A stretch of 54,363 bases of DNA, taken from positions 36,763 through 91,125 of the forward strand of contig DBCN01000084.1 in the NCBI GenBank assembly GCA_002293065.1, written 5' to 3'. The notes beneath the pieces are model-generated. The model searched no databases. It had not been told where the DNA came from and saw nothing but the letters and a program-made list of their open reading frames with translations. A program made the position numbers and the translations under genes. Position 1 is the first letter of the stretch. The number at the start of each line of letters is the position of its first letter. This document shows, in pieces, positions 20,435 through 28,488 of the stretch. Source of the DNA: Opitutia bacterium UBA957. GTDB taxonomy: Bacteria > Verrucomicrobiota > Verrucomicrobiia > Opitutales > UBA953.

Positions 20435-21777
20435 GCCTTGAGTCGCTCGGATTCCGGCTCAGGCAGGCCGCGAACGACCCAGATGGCCGGCAACATCAGC
20501 AATGCACCGCCGATGTAGACCCAGAAGTGGGATCCGAAGTGGAAATAGAGCAACGCGGCCGTCACCGGACCGATGACGCGCGCCAATGAGCCAGCGGAGC
20601 GAAGGATACCGAGGTTACGGCCCTGCTCGGAAGCATCCGAGTAGAGCGAGACGAGGGCCGCGACGCTCGGCAGAATCAGGCCCGTCGCAAAGGAGATCAG
20701 GCCCAGTCCAAGATAGAAGGTCGTCTCGGCGCCATCACCGGCGAGGGCGCGCGTCGGCGGGATCAGGGCTACGACGAAAAAGGCGACCGCGGCAATCGTC
20801 ATCCCTAGCATGATGACCTTACGCTGACCCAATCGTCGGACGAGCTGCCGGGCGAGGCCTTGGGCCAAAATCATGCAGGCTCCGTTGAAAAGAAAGAGCC
20901 ATGCATTGTCGCGCGGGCTATAGACGAATAGCGCAAAGGTCAGGAATACGATGGTGTTCTCCATGCCGGTGAAGGCGACTTGGTACACTAGATTAGCGAA
21001 GGAGGTGCGGCGGACGGCGGAAGAACGGACCGTAGCGAGGTCGAAGACCGAGGGCCGCTTGGCATCGGCGTTGGCCCGTCGCTCGGGGGCCAGGGTTTCC
21101 GGGAAGAATTTTACGACCAAGATGAAATTCACGGTCGCCATGGAGGCGGCGATGAGCGCCGGGACCGAGAAGGGATTAAGTCCGAAGGATACCCCATGTG
21201 CCAAATCGGGGAATTGCACGGAAGAGGCAAGCCCCCCGATGACTGGCCCGAAGACGAAGCCGAGGCCGATCGCGATGCCGACGACCGCCATCCCTTTGGT
21301 GCGGTCTTTCTCGTCGGTGACGTCCGCCGCCGCGGCGCTCGCCACCGCGATATTACCAGCCATCATGCCGCATACCAACCGGGTCAACACGACGACCCAG
21401 AACTGCGCGGCGAAGATCCAAACGAGGTAAGACAGCGCATTGCCCGCCAAGGTCAGGACAAGGACGCGGCGACGACCAATCCGGTCGGAGAGGGCTCCCC
21501 ACAGCGGGGAGAACACGAACTGCAACAGAGAGTAGAGCGTGCTCAGCAGCCCCCCAAAGAGAACGGTCTTCTTGAAAACAGTGTCTCCGCCCATCCATTC
21601 GGCGGCCGAGTTTAAGGCTCCAATCAAGGTCCCCTCTGCCCCTTCGGTCGTGATGTAGTAATCTAGGAGGTGGGGAAACAGCGGGATGACGATACTGAAC
21701 CCGATGATATCCATGAACACCGTCAGGAAAATCAGCCCGAGAACGCGGCGTTGGGGTAACGGGGTACTGGCGGACAT
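20431..21777 (-). CDS. MFS transporter of the TetA-like (DHA1) type
   Basis: A 448-residue transporter with about 12 membrane spans. The first span carries TVFMDIIGFSIVIPLFPHLL, like TetA-type drug:proton antiporters, and the conserved loop after span 2 reads GALSDRIGRRRVL (motif A). The start chosen is the ATG at 21777; the reading frame remains open upstream but encodes an Arg-rich non-hydrophobic stretch that overlaps the divergent gene. Between spans 1 and 2 there is a loop of about 25-30 residues (TTEGAEGTLIGALNSAAEWM) longer than usual. Substrate unknown; an efflux role is family inference. Confidence 0.85.
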   Translation of the reverse strand: MSASTPLPQRRVLGLIFLTVFMDIIGFSIVIPLFPHLLDYYITTEGAEGTLIGALNSAAEWMGGDTVFKKTVLFGGLLSTLYSLLQFVFSPLWGALSDRIGRRRVLVLTLAGNALSYLVWIFAAQFWVVVLTRLVCGMMAGNIAVASAAAADVTDEKDRTKGMAVVGIAIGLGFVFGPVIGGLASSVQFPDLAHGVSFGLNPFSVPALIAASMATVNFILVVKFFPETLAPERRANADAKRPSVFDLATVRSSAVRRTSFANLVYQVAFTGMENTIVFLTFALFVYSPRDNAWLFLFNGACMILAQGLARQLVRRLGQRKVIMLGMTIAAVAFFVVALIPPTRALAGDGAETTFYLGLGLISFATGLILPSVAALVSLYSDASEQGRNLGILRSAGSLARVIGPVTAALLYFHFGSHFWVYIGGALLMLPAIWVVRGLPEPESERLKA

Positions 21778-21841
21778 GCGGTGAAAATGCCCATGCCGCC
21801 TTGAACCGCAAACAAAAGAGCGTCCTTGCGGGCCTGCGGAG

Positions 21842-22858
21842 ATGGCCGAACATGGCGCGATGCGCCTGTCCGCCCTTCTGTTGCTTCTCGCCGGCATCGC
21901 CCAAGCCATGGCGGCGACCGACCCCAAGCTGCTCTTGGTCGAACAAAAACTCAAAGGGTTTGGCGACGGGGATTATACGCCGGCCGTCGAACGAGTGCTC
22001 GCCGAGTTTGAGGCCAACACGGGAATCGGCCTCCGACCAGGCGCCCTCCGCAAATGCGGGCTGAAACTCTCCTCCGAGGCCGGCCAAGGGCTGGCCACCC
22101 CCAAGCCGCTGGTGCGCGCCCTGGGCACGGCCCTGATCAGACGCGGGTTCGCCCCCGACGCCATCATCCTCTGCGATGTCCGGCAGCAAAGCCTCCAGCA
22201 GTGCGGTTTCCTCCCGGCGCTTTCCACCGAACCGCAGGCATTCGAAGGGTTCCCGGTCGTCGCCTATGAACCGAACGCCCAAAGATGGTCCGCCGAGAAG
22301 AAACTCCGCTTCGAGAATCAAGTGATGCCCCGCCCGGGCGCCCCGACGCCCCCTTGGGGCGATGCGCGCATCAGCGTGCTTCCGAAGACGCTGTTCGATG
22401 AGGTCGATTTCTGGATCAACCTGCCGGTCTTGAGCGACAGCAAGTCCTTGGGCGTGCACGGCGCCATCGCCGCCGCCTCCCTGGGGAACATGGCCAACGC
22501 CGAACGCTTCAACGAGAATCCCGCCAACGCCACCAAGGTGGCGGTCGAAGTCTGCGCCATCCCGGGACTGGCGAAGAAAAACGTCCTGACCATCCTGTCG
22601 CTCGAGCGCTACCAAATCCTCGGCGGCCCGGGGTTCGACGCCAACTGGTGCCTTTCCGAGAAGACCATCCTGGCCAGCGCCAACCCCGTGATCCTCGACT
22701 TCATCGGCCTGCAGAAGATCAATGCCGGCCGGGTCGCCCGCGCCGTCGAAACCATCCACCCCGAACCGCCGGTCTTCTCGGCGGCCAACGCCGGCGAGAT
22801 TCGCCTCGGCAGTTGCCGCCCATCCGAAATCAAGTTGGTCCGCCTCGCCGCCGAATAG
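21842..22858 (+). CDS. Secreted DUF362-like protein
   Basis: A 338-residue (or 332 from the ATG at 21860) exported protein with a clear signal peptide MRLSALLLLLAGIAQAMA. The body resembles DUF362 proteins: KPLVRALGTALIRRGFAPD, FWINLPVLSDSKSLGVHGA, a middle GPGFDANW segment, and ASANPVILDFIGLQKINAGR near the end. Family function is unknown; relatives are often linked to ferredoxin-like domains, but this one has none. It contains several cysteines (LRKCG, LCDV, QQCG, EVCA, NWC, GSC), notable for an exported protein. It diverges from the MFS gene and is followed by a hairpin terminator. Confidence 0.68.
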   Translation: MAEHGAMRLSALLLLLAGIAQAMAATDPKLLLVEQKLKGFGDGDYTPAVERVLAEFEANTGIGLRPGALRKCGLKLSSEAGQGLATPKPLVRALGTALIRRGFAPDAIILCDVRQQSLQQCGFLPALSTEPQAFEGFPVVAYEPNAQRWSAEKKLRFENQVMPRPGAPTPPWGDARISVLPKTLFDEVDFWINLPVLSDSKSLGVHGAIAAASLGNMANAERFNENPANATKVAVEVCAIPGLAKKNVLTILSLERYQILGGPGFDANWCLSEKTILASANPVILDFIGLQKINAGRVARAVETIHPEPPVFSAANAGEIRLGSCRPSEIKLVRLAAE

Positions 22859-22865
22859 GCCGGCA

Positions 22866-22904
22866 ACAAAAAGGGCGACCGAAGCTCCGCTCCGATCGCC
22901 CTTT
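22866..22904 (-). terminator. Terminator of mdh (also ends the convergent DUF362 gene)
   Basis: On the minus strand AAAGGGCGA-CGGAGC and GCTTCG-TCGCCCTTT build a stem of about 15 bp around a GGA loop, followed by a T run and TTGCC. On the plus strand the same hairpin lies just after the DUF362-like gene but is followed only by TTT, so it may act in both directions with the stronger end for mdh. Confidence 0.85.
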
Positions 22905-22922
22905 CGCTCGCCGCGCGGCGGC

Positions 22923-23924
22923 TTAGAGTTGCAAGCCGAGGGCTTCCGAAGCCGTGGCGCGCTCTTCGAGCAATTCCTTCTCGGTGACCGCGATCTTTTC
23001 CTTGGAGAAGGCGTCGAGCGGGAGGCCCGGGACGATCTCCCAAGAGCCGTCGGCCTTGGTCCGCAGAGGGTAACCGAACATGATGCCCGGCGTGATGCCG
23101 TAATCACCCTTCGAAAGAACCGCCGCCGAATGCCAGTCGCCCGCCGGGGTCGGGAAGTGCAGGCTGCGGAGCGTGTCGAGGGCGGCGTTGGCGGCGGAGG
23201 CGGCCGAAGAGGCGCCGCGGGCCTTGATGACCGCCGCACCGCGCTTTTGCACGTCGGGCACGAAGGTGTCCTTCAGCCAAGCGGCGTCGGTGATGACCTG
23301 CGGCGCGGGCTTGCCGGCAATCGTGGCGTTGGTGAAGTCCGGATACTGCGTGGACGAGTGGTTGCCCCAGATGGCGACGTTCTTGACGACGGAATTATGG
23401 ACGCCGGCCTTGCCCGCGAGCTGCGACTTGGCGCGGTTCTCGTCGAGCCGGGTCATGGCGAAGAAATTCTCGGACGGAAGGTTGCCGGCGGAACGCAGGG
23501 CGATGAGGCAGTTCGTGTTGCAGGGATTGCCGACCACGAGAACCTTGACCGTCTTCTTGGCGCTGCGGGCGATGGCCTGGCCTTGACCGATGAAGATCTT
23601 GCCGTTGATGCCGAGGAGGTCCTTGCGCTCCATGCCTTCCTTGCGCGGCACGGCGCCGATGAGCAGACACCAATCGGCATCCTTGAAGCCCTCGTCGAGG
23701 TCACCCGTGGCGACGACGTCGGCGAGCAAAGGGAAAGCGCAATCCTGCAGCTCCATGACCACGCCCGTGAGGGCGTTCAGGCCCGGGCCCACTTCGATGA
23801 GGTTCAGCGCGACTGGCTGGTCGGGGCCGAAGACCGCGCCGGAGGCGAGGCGAAAGATTGCAGCGTAACCGATGTTGCCGGCGGCGCCGGTAACCGCGAC
23901 GCGGATGGGAGTCTTGGATGCCAT
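22923..23924 (-). CDS. mdh: Malate dehydrogenase (NAD)
   Basis: A 333-residue malate dehydrogenase of the cytosolic-like type, interconverting malate and oxaloacetate in the TCA cycle. The NAD fold begins VAVTGAAGNIGY. Substrate arginines are Arg94 and Arg100 (PRKEGMERKDLL) and Arg164; the catalytic pair is Asp161 (TRLDENR) with His189 (WGNHSSTQYPD). NPCNTN is the usual cofactor loop. It lies 49 bases after the exonuclease gene at the end of a long co-directional run and is followed by a strong terminator, so it probably is the last gene of that transcript. Confidence 0.95.
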   Translation of the reverse strand: MASKTPIRVAVTGAAGNIGYAAIFRLASGAVFGPDQPVALNLIEVGPGLNALTGVVMELQDCAFPLLADVVATGDLDEGFKDADWCLLIGAVPRKEGMERKDLLGINGKIFIGQGQAIARSAKKTVKVLVVGNPCNTNCLIALRSAGNLPSENFFAMTRLDENRAKSQLAGKAGVHNSVVKNVAIWGNHSSTQYPDFTNATIAGKPAPQVITDAAWLKDTFVPDVQKRGAAVIKARGASSAASAANAALDTLRSLHFPTPAGDWHSAAVLSKGDYGITPGIMFGYPLRTKADGSWEIVPGLPLDAFSKEKIAVTEKELLEERATASEALGLQL

Positions 23925-23973
23925 GGAGATGGCCTATCTAGGTGCGGACCGCCCAAGGTGTGAAGCGGAAAAG

Positions 23974-24654
23974 TCAGAGTCCCAACTCGCCCTGCGAGAG
24001 GTCGTCCGCCGCCGGGGCCGAAAGGCTGTCCTTGGCCAGCTGGGCCAAGGTCGCGCTCGAACGACCCTCGACCGAACAGAGGGCCCGCAAGACCAAGGCC
24101 GAAGCCAAGGCGTCGTAGAGTGCGCAATGGTATTGGCGACGATTCGGGGGACAATGCTTCGCCGCCAGGGTATCCAGGCGGGCCCCCAACCGGAAGACGG
24201 CGACCAAGGCGTGCAAGCGATAGTCCCCCAGACTCGGTACCCAAGCCCTGGCTAGTCGACAGGTATCCAGCCACGACCCCCACTCGGCGACCTCCGTCCC
24301 GGCATCGATGAAAGAAGGGACCGCCGGCGGCCGCAACCAGGTCCCGCGGAGCAGCCCGGACTCCACCGAGGCATTATGGGCCGCGAGGAGACCCGTCCGG
24401 CGGAGCGACACCCAGTGGTCCCATTCGGTCTCAAAAGCGGGCAGCCCCTCAAGTTCCTTCTCCGAGAGGCCATGACATTGGGTATCAATCGGCGGCACCG
24501 GCGTCCGGGCCGCATGCAATCTGGTCGAGGTATTGATGATGTCGCCGCCCAACAACGTCACGACCCCATACTCAACCACCCCGGTGCGCAGGCTCCCTTC
24601 AAAGTCGACGACGTGGATGGGGATCTCGGTCCAGAGCGGAGACGGCCGGCTCAT
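23974..24654 (-). CDS. DnaQ-like DEDDh 3'-5' exonuclease with altered motif II
   Basis: A 226-residue protein with an RNase H-like exonuclease fold. Exo I is VVDFEGS with Asp17 and Glu19, then VEYGVV and the TPVPPIDTQCHGLS block; Exo III is HCALYDALASA with His176 and Asp181. Exo II reads AAHNASVESGLL, with Glu98 where the family nearly always has Asp. Four of five catalytic residues are canonical and the fifth is a conservative change. It starts 2 bases after the GH128 gene. Whether it proofreads, trims RNA or is a housekeeping repair nuclease is unclear; it is not a full-size polymerase epsilon match. Confidence 0.82.
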   Translation of the reverse strand: MSRPSPLWTEIPIHVVDFEGSLRTGVVEYGVVTLLGGDIINTSTRLHAARTPVPPIDTQCHGLSEKELEGLPAFETEWDHWVSLRRTGLLAAHNASVESGLLRGTWLRPPAVPSFIDAGTEVAEWGSWLDTCRLARAWVPSLGDYRLHALVAVFRLGARLDTLAAKHCPPNRRQYHCALYDALASALVLRALCSVEGRSSATLAQLAKDSLSAPAADDLSQGELGL

Positions 24655-24656
24655 CT

Positions 24657-25481
24657 TCAGAGGGTCCGGTAATATTCGCCAAGCGCCGTCAACTTACCCG
24701 TCTCATCGCACAAGCAGGAAGGACCGAGCGCCGCACTATCGGCCTTGGCCGAGTACCATGCATGCCGTTCCAAGCACTCCAGTGCTTCGAGCTTGGGCAT
24801 GACCTTGCGCATGTAATCCAGGACTTGCTCGGGCTTATAGCGATTCTGTTCGCGCGTCTTGGCGTTCCAATCGGCCACGCCGAACTCCGTCAGCCACACC
24901 GGCCGACCGCCGAAGCTCTTCGAAATGCCTTGGATGCGATTGACCAAACCATCCGCATCCGGCCCGGCATAGGAATGCATGCAGATGAAATCGACGCGGA
25001 GCTTGCGCTCTTCGACCCCCTTCATGAACGCCTTCATCCAATCGTTGTCGGGGTGGACGCACGCGGGGCTGCCCAACCGCAGGCCGGTCTTCATCAACGC
25101 CGGCCAGGCGGCGAGCGCCTTCTCGACCGGGATGTTCGCCTGATCCTTGCCGTCGGGTTCGTTGAAGCCCAGCAGGTGCCGCTGGCCGCTGACCTTGGCC
25201 GCTTCCCCCATCTTCTGGATGGCGGCATCCTGCCCCCAGTACCCCCAGACCATCGGCACGAAATCCACCGCGACGGGTAGGCCCTCGGGGCGGGAACCGC
25301 CCCAAGTGTAGAGCCAAGCCGGCTGTAAGGCCTGCACTTTCGCGAGCCAGCCCGTGCCTTGTTTGGTGGTGAGCCCAAGCCCCTTCTTGCGCGAGGGCTT
25401 GGCGGGCGGCGCTACCTGCGCGCCCAAGGCCAAGGCGAGCGAAAGTGCGGAAGCGGTGGTGAGGAATTCGCGACGTCGCAT
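24657..25481 (-). CDS. Tat-exported glycoside hydrolase, GH128-like
   Basis: A 274-residue protein with a twin-arginine signal (RRREFLTTASALSLALALG) that would send it folded across the inner membrane. The rest is a TIM-barrel-like hydrolase of the Asl1/GH128 type: the probable acid/base Glu108 lies in LLGFNEPDG and the nucleophile Glu199 in VWLTEFGVADW, with VDFICMHSYAG between. GH128 enzymes cleave beta-1,3-glucans. It sits between hrpB (18-base gap) and the exonuclease (2 bases) with no polysaccharide-utilisation genes near, so its substrate here is uncertain. Confidence 0.83.
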   Translation of the reverse strand: MRRREFLTTASALSLALALGAQVAPPAKPSRKKGLGLTTKQGTGWLAKVQALQPAWLYTWGGSRPEGLPVAVDFVPMVWGYWGQDAAIQKMGEAAKVSGQRHLLGFNEPDGKDQANIPVEKALAAWPALMKTGLRLGSPACVHPDNDWMKAFMKGVEERKLRVDFICMHSYAGPDADGLVNRIQGISKSFGGRPVWLTEFGVADWNAKTREQNRYKPEQVLDYMRKVMPKLEALECLERHAWYSAKADSAALGPSCLCDETGKLTALGEYYRTL

Positions 25482-25499
25482 GATGGGGTTCGGGCGGGA

Positions 25500-28031
25500 C
25501 TATCGCCACTCGTGCTTGGGGTAGCGACCCCGAAGTTCTTTCTTCACCAATTCGTACGAGCCCTTCCAGAAGGCATCGAGGTCGCGCGTCCGCTGCTGGG
25601 TCCGGCGGGCCGGCGACTGAATGCAAATAACCATGGGGACCTTACCCTGACAAACCCGGAGCTTGCTGCCCGGGAAATCATAGAGCTCCTGCACCGTCGC
25701 CTCGATTTCGGCTTCGGCGTCGTCGGTATACTCGATCTTCGCCGGGTGCTTCTTGCGGGGGAGGATGATCTTCTCCGGACAATAGGATTCCAGGGCCATG
25801 GCCTGCTCATGGGTCAACCAGCCACGCACGATGGGGAAAACCGGCTTCTCGCGGATGTCCCGATAGGCCGTGGCGCCCGCGCAGATTTCCTCGATGACCA
25901 ACCGCCGCCCGGCGTCATCGAAAGGCGGGATACCCAGCTCGGGGCAATGCTTGGCGAGGAAGTTGACGCGCCGAATCCAGGCATCGACCTGGCCATCCCA
26001 GCGCTCCAGCTCCAGGCGGCCCGCGCTGACCTCGTCGGCCAGGATGCGGCTGCCGGCGTCGGACGAAGCATCGTCGCGTTCGACGGCCGTCAGGACCAGG
26101 TCGCGGAAGCGTCGCTCCGTCCGCGTCAAGACCCGCCGCTGGGTCGCGTCGTAACGCACGGACGATACCTCCGCGAAATCCGCCGGGAAGAGTTCCTGCA
26201 ACCAAGACTCCTCGATGGCGGTGGCGAGGGACAGGTAGGTCGTCACTTCGCCGCGGGTCTGGATCTCATCCACTTCCGCGGCGACCAGGAGCTTGGCGGA
26301 ACGGATGGAGGATTCGCGCCGCAGCTCGCCGCGACGGCCATGGACCAAGGCGCAGCGGAGCGTACCTGCGTCGAGGCGGACGGCCAATCGATCGGAGAAG
26401 CCGAGCAACAAACAGCGGCGGACGGCGGACGGATCGGCCGCACGGTCGGCGACGCGGAGCCCCTGCCCTTGCGCCAGGCGCAGGAATTGCCGCGCGGCCT
26501 GCTCGGCTTGGCGGGCGGCCTGACCATGCACGCCGATCCGGTCGCAGGCGTCGGGGTCGAACTTCAGCTCGGCGGCGCGCCGCAGCAAAGCCAAGCGCGT
26601 GAAAAAGTCGGAGCCTTCTTCGGCGGCGATGGCGTCGCGCTCGCGCTCGACGCGCTCGTCCACCTTCCGGAGCAACAGATCCCGACCCTGGGAAAGCCCG
26701 GCGATGGCGGCCACTTCGGCGACGCAATCCAAGTCATGGGCGGCCATCAGCATGCGGGCGTAGCGCGGGTGCGCCGGGAAGACGGCCATGCGGCGGCCCA
26801 GGGTCGTCAACGCTCCGCGCCCATCCAACGCCCCGAGGTCGGTCAGCACGGTGACCGCGCGCTGCAAGGCGATCGGCTCGGGTTTTTCATACCAAGGGAA
26901 GCTCGCGGGATCGCCCCAGCCGGAAGAAAGCAGCAGCAGGATGGTTTCCGCCAAGTCGACGCGCTTGATCTCGGGGACTTCGCGCAAGGGCCGGGCCTGA
27001 TGATCGGTATGCGACCAAAGCCGGATGCAACGCCCGGGGCCCGTTCGGCCGGCGCGACCAGCCCGTTGTTCGGCGGAAGCCTGCGAGACCGCTTCGACCA
27101 TGAGCGTATCAATGCCCCGCAAGGCATCGAAACGGGCGATGCGGGCCAAGCCGGCATCGACCACGGCCCGGACGCCTGGAATCGTCAGCGAGGTCTCGGC
27201 GACGTTCGTCGCGACGATGACTTTACGGCGGGGGCCCGGGCGGACGGCGCGGTCTTGTTCTTCGGGCGGCAGCTCGCCGTAGAGCGGCAAGACATCGACG
27301 CCGCCGGATTCGCGCAGGTTGCGGACCGCCCCGATGGTCCGCATGATTTCGTAGCCACCGGGCATGAAGACGAGGACATCGCCCTCGGGCTCCTCGTGCA
27401 GGATACGCCCCACCTGCTCGGCGGCGAGATCCCAGACCGGGCGGGTCGACGTACGGGCCACCGGCACATACTCGACGTCGACCGGATAAGCCCGGCCATC
27501 CGCCGCCAAAGTCTCCGCATTACCCATCCAGCGGGCGACACCTTCGGTGTCGAGCGTGGCGGACATGGCGACCAACAACAGGTCGGGCCGCCCGGACTCC
27601 TGGAGCTGTCGCGCCAACGCCAGCGCCACGTCGGAATGCAAGTTGCGCTCGTGGAACTCGTCGAAAACGACCGCCCCGACGCCCTTGAGCTGCGGGTCGG
27701 AAGCCATCTGCCGAAGCAGCAGGGCTTCGGTGACGAACTTGATGCGCGTCTCGGCGGACTCGACGCGCTCGAACCGGATCTGGTAACCGACTTCGCCCCC
27801 AAGCTTGCTGCCGCGCTCCTGGGCGATGCGCGCCGCCAGGAGACGGGCGGCGATGCGGCGGGGCTGGAGGACGACGATCTGCCCCTGCACCAAGCCGAGG
27901 TCCAAGAGCATCTGGGGAATCCGGGTCGACTTACCCGAACCGGTCGGCGCACGGAGAACGATCCGCCGGGTGCGGCCACAGGCGGCGACGAGCGGTTCCT
28001 TCAGGGCATCGATGGGTAACGCTTGGCTCAT
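25500..28031 (-). CDS. hrpB: ATP-dependent RNA helicase HrpB
   Basis: An 843-residue DEAH-family helicase. Walker A is APTGSGKST (28-36), motif II is DEFH (124-127), motif III MSATLD, motif V region VATNVAETSLTIPGVR and motif VI QRAGRAGRTGPGRC. The long C-terminal region (about 440-843) is the HrpB-specific part. It begins at the ATG at 28031, overlapping the phosphoesterase stop by four bases (ATGA), a sign of translational coupling. HrpB is widespread in bacteria but its RNA substrate is not well defined. Confidence 0.94.
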   Translation of the reverse strand: MSQALPIDALKEPLVAACGRTRRIVLRAPTGSGKSTRIPQMLLDLGLVQGQIVVLQPRRIAARLLAARIAQERGSKLGGEVGYQIRFERVESAETRIKFVTEALLLRQMASDPQLKGVGAVVFDEFHERNLHSDVALALARQLQESGRPDLLLVAMSATLDTEGVARWMGNAETLAADGRAYPVDVEYVPVARTSTRPVWDLAAEQVGRILHEEPEGDVLVFMPGGYEIMRTIGAVRNLRESGGVDVLPLYGELPPEEQDRAVRPGPRRKVIVATNVAETSLTIPGVRAVVDAGLARIARFDALRGIDTLMVEAVSQASAEQRAGRAGRTGPGRCIRLWSHTDHQARPLREVPEIKRVDLAETILLLLSSGWGDPASFPWYEKPEPIALQRAVTVLTDLGALDGRGALTTLGRRMAVFPAHPRYARMLMAAHDLDCVAEVAAIAGLSQGRDLLLRKVDERVERERDAIAAEEGSDFFTRLALLRRAAELKFDPDACDRIGVHGQAARQAEQAARQFLRLAQGQGLRVADRAADPSAVRRCLLLGFSDRLAVRLDAGTLRCALVHGRRGELRRESSIRSAKLLVAAEVDEIQTRGEVTTYLSLATAIEESWLQELFPADFAEVSSVRYDATQRRVLTRTERRFRDLVLTAVERDDASSDAGSRILADEVSAGRLELERWDGQVDAWIRRVNFLAKHCPELGIPPFDDAGRRLVIEEICAGATAYRDIREKPVFPIVRGWLTHEQAMALESYCPEKIILPRKKHPAKIEYTDDAEAEIEATVQELYDFPGSKLRVCQGKVPMVICIQSPARRTQQRTRDLDAFWKGSYELVKKELRGRYPKHEWR

Positions 28032-28486
28032 GCCACGGCTAGTTCGATGAGGCGGGCTTCCGGGCGGCCGGCGCGAATCGTGAGACGAGCGACGGTCACG
28101 GGGAGATTGAAGCGGCGGGGGCCCGCGCTTCCCGGGTTGACGTAGAGTACGGGACCGACCTGCTCAACCTTGGGGACATGCGTGTGGCCGGTCACCACGA
28201 CATCGGGACGGAACCGAGCGATATCCACGGGCACGTGACCATGGTACAGCAGGATCCGGACGCCACCGACCTCGTGCAGGATGGAGAGCGGCAACGCCGG
28301 GTCCGCGTCGCAATTGCCCGCGACGGCATGGCACGGCGCCAATGCCTCAAGGTCTGCCAGCACCGCCGCACCACACACATCACCGGCATGCAAAATGACC
28401 TCGCACCCGGCGAGGGCGAGCAAGGCCTCGGGACGCATCTTCCCATGCGTATCAGAAATCAAGCCGACCTCGAAATCCTTGGCCAC
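28028..28486 (-). CDS. YfcE/MJ0936-type metallophosphoesterase
   Basis: A 152-residue calcineurin-like phosphoesterase. Metal ligands are visible in order: Asp12 and His14 (SDTHG), Asp36 (HAGDV), Asn58 (AGNCD), His82 (YHGH), and His101/His103 (GHTHVP). The compact length matches the YfcE family of small phosphodiesterases. The start is a GTG at 28486, two bases after the dnaX stop; its own stop overlaps the hrpB start. Substrate unknown; members hydrolyse phosphodiesters in vitro. Confidence 0.9.
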   Translation of the reverse strand: MAKDFEVGLISDTHGKMRPEALLALAGCEVILHAGDVCGAAVLADLEALAPCHAVAGNCDADPALPLSILHEVGGVRILLYHGHVPVDIARFRPDVVVTGHTHVPKVEQVGPVLYVNPGSAGPRRFNLPVTVARLTIRAGRPEARLIELAVA

Positions 28487-28488
28487 GA

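Noticed and set aside
21353..23239. 628-codon minus-strand frame across the MFS, DUF362 and mdh region
   Set aside because: It runs antisense to the DUF362-like gene and in another frame over the MFS and mdh genes, both of which show clear families.
25359..28019. 886-codon open frame antisense to hrpB
   Set aside because: HrpB motifs on the other strand are complete; the antisense product is Asp/Gly/Arg-rich without a fold signature.
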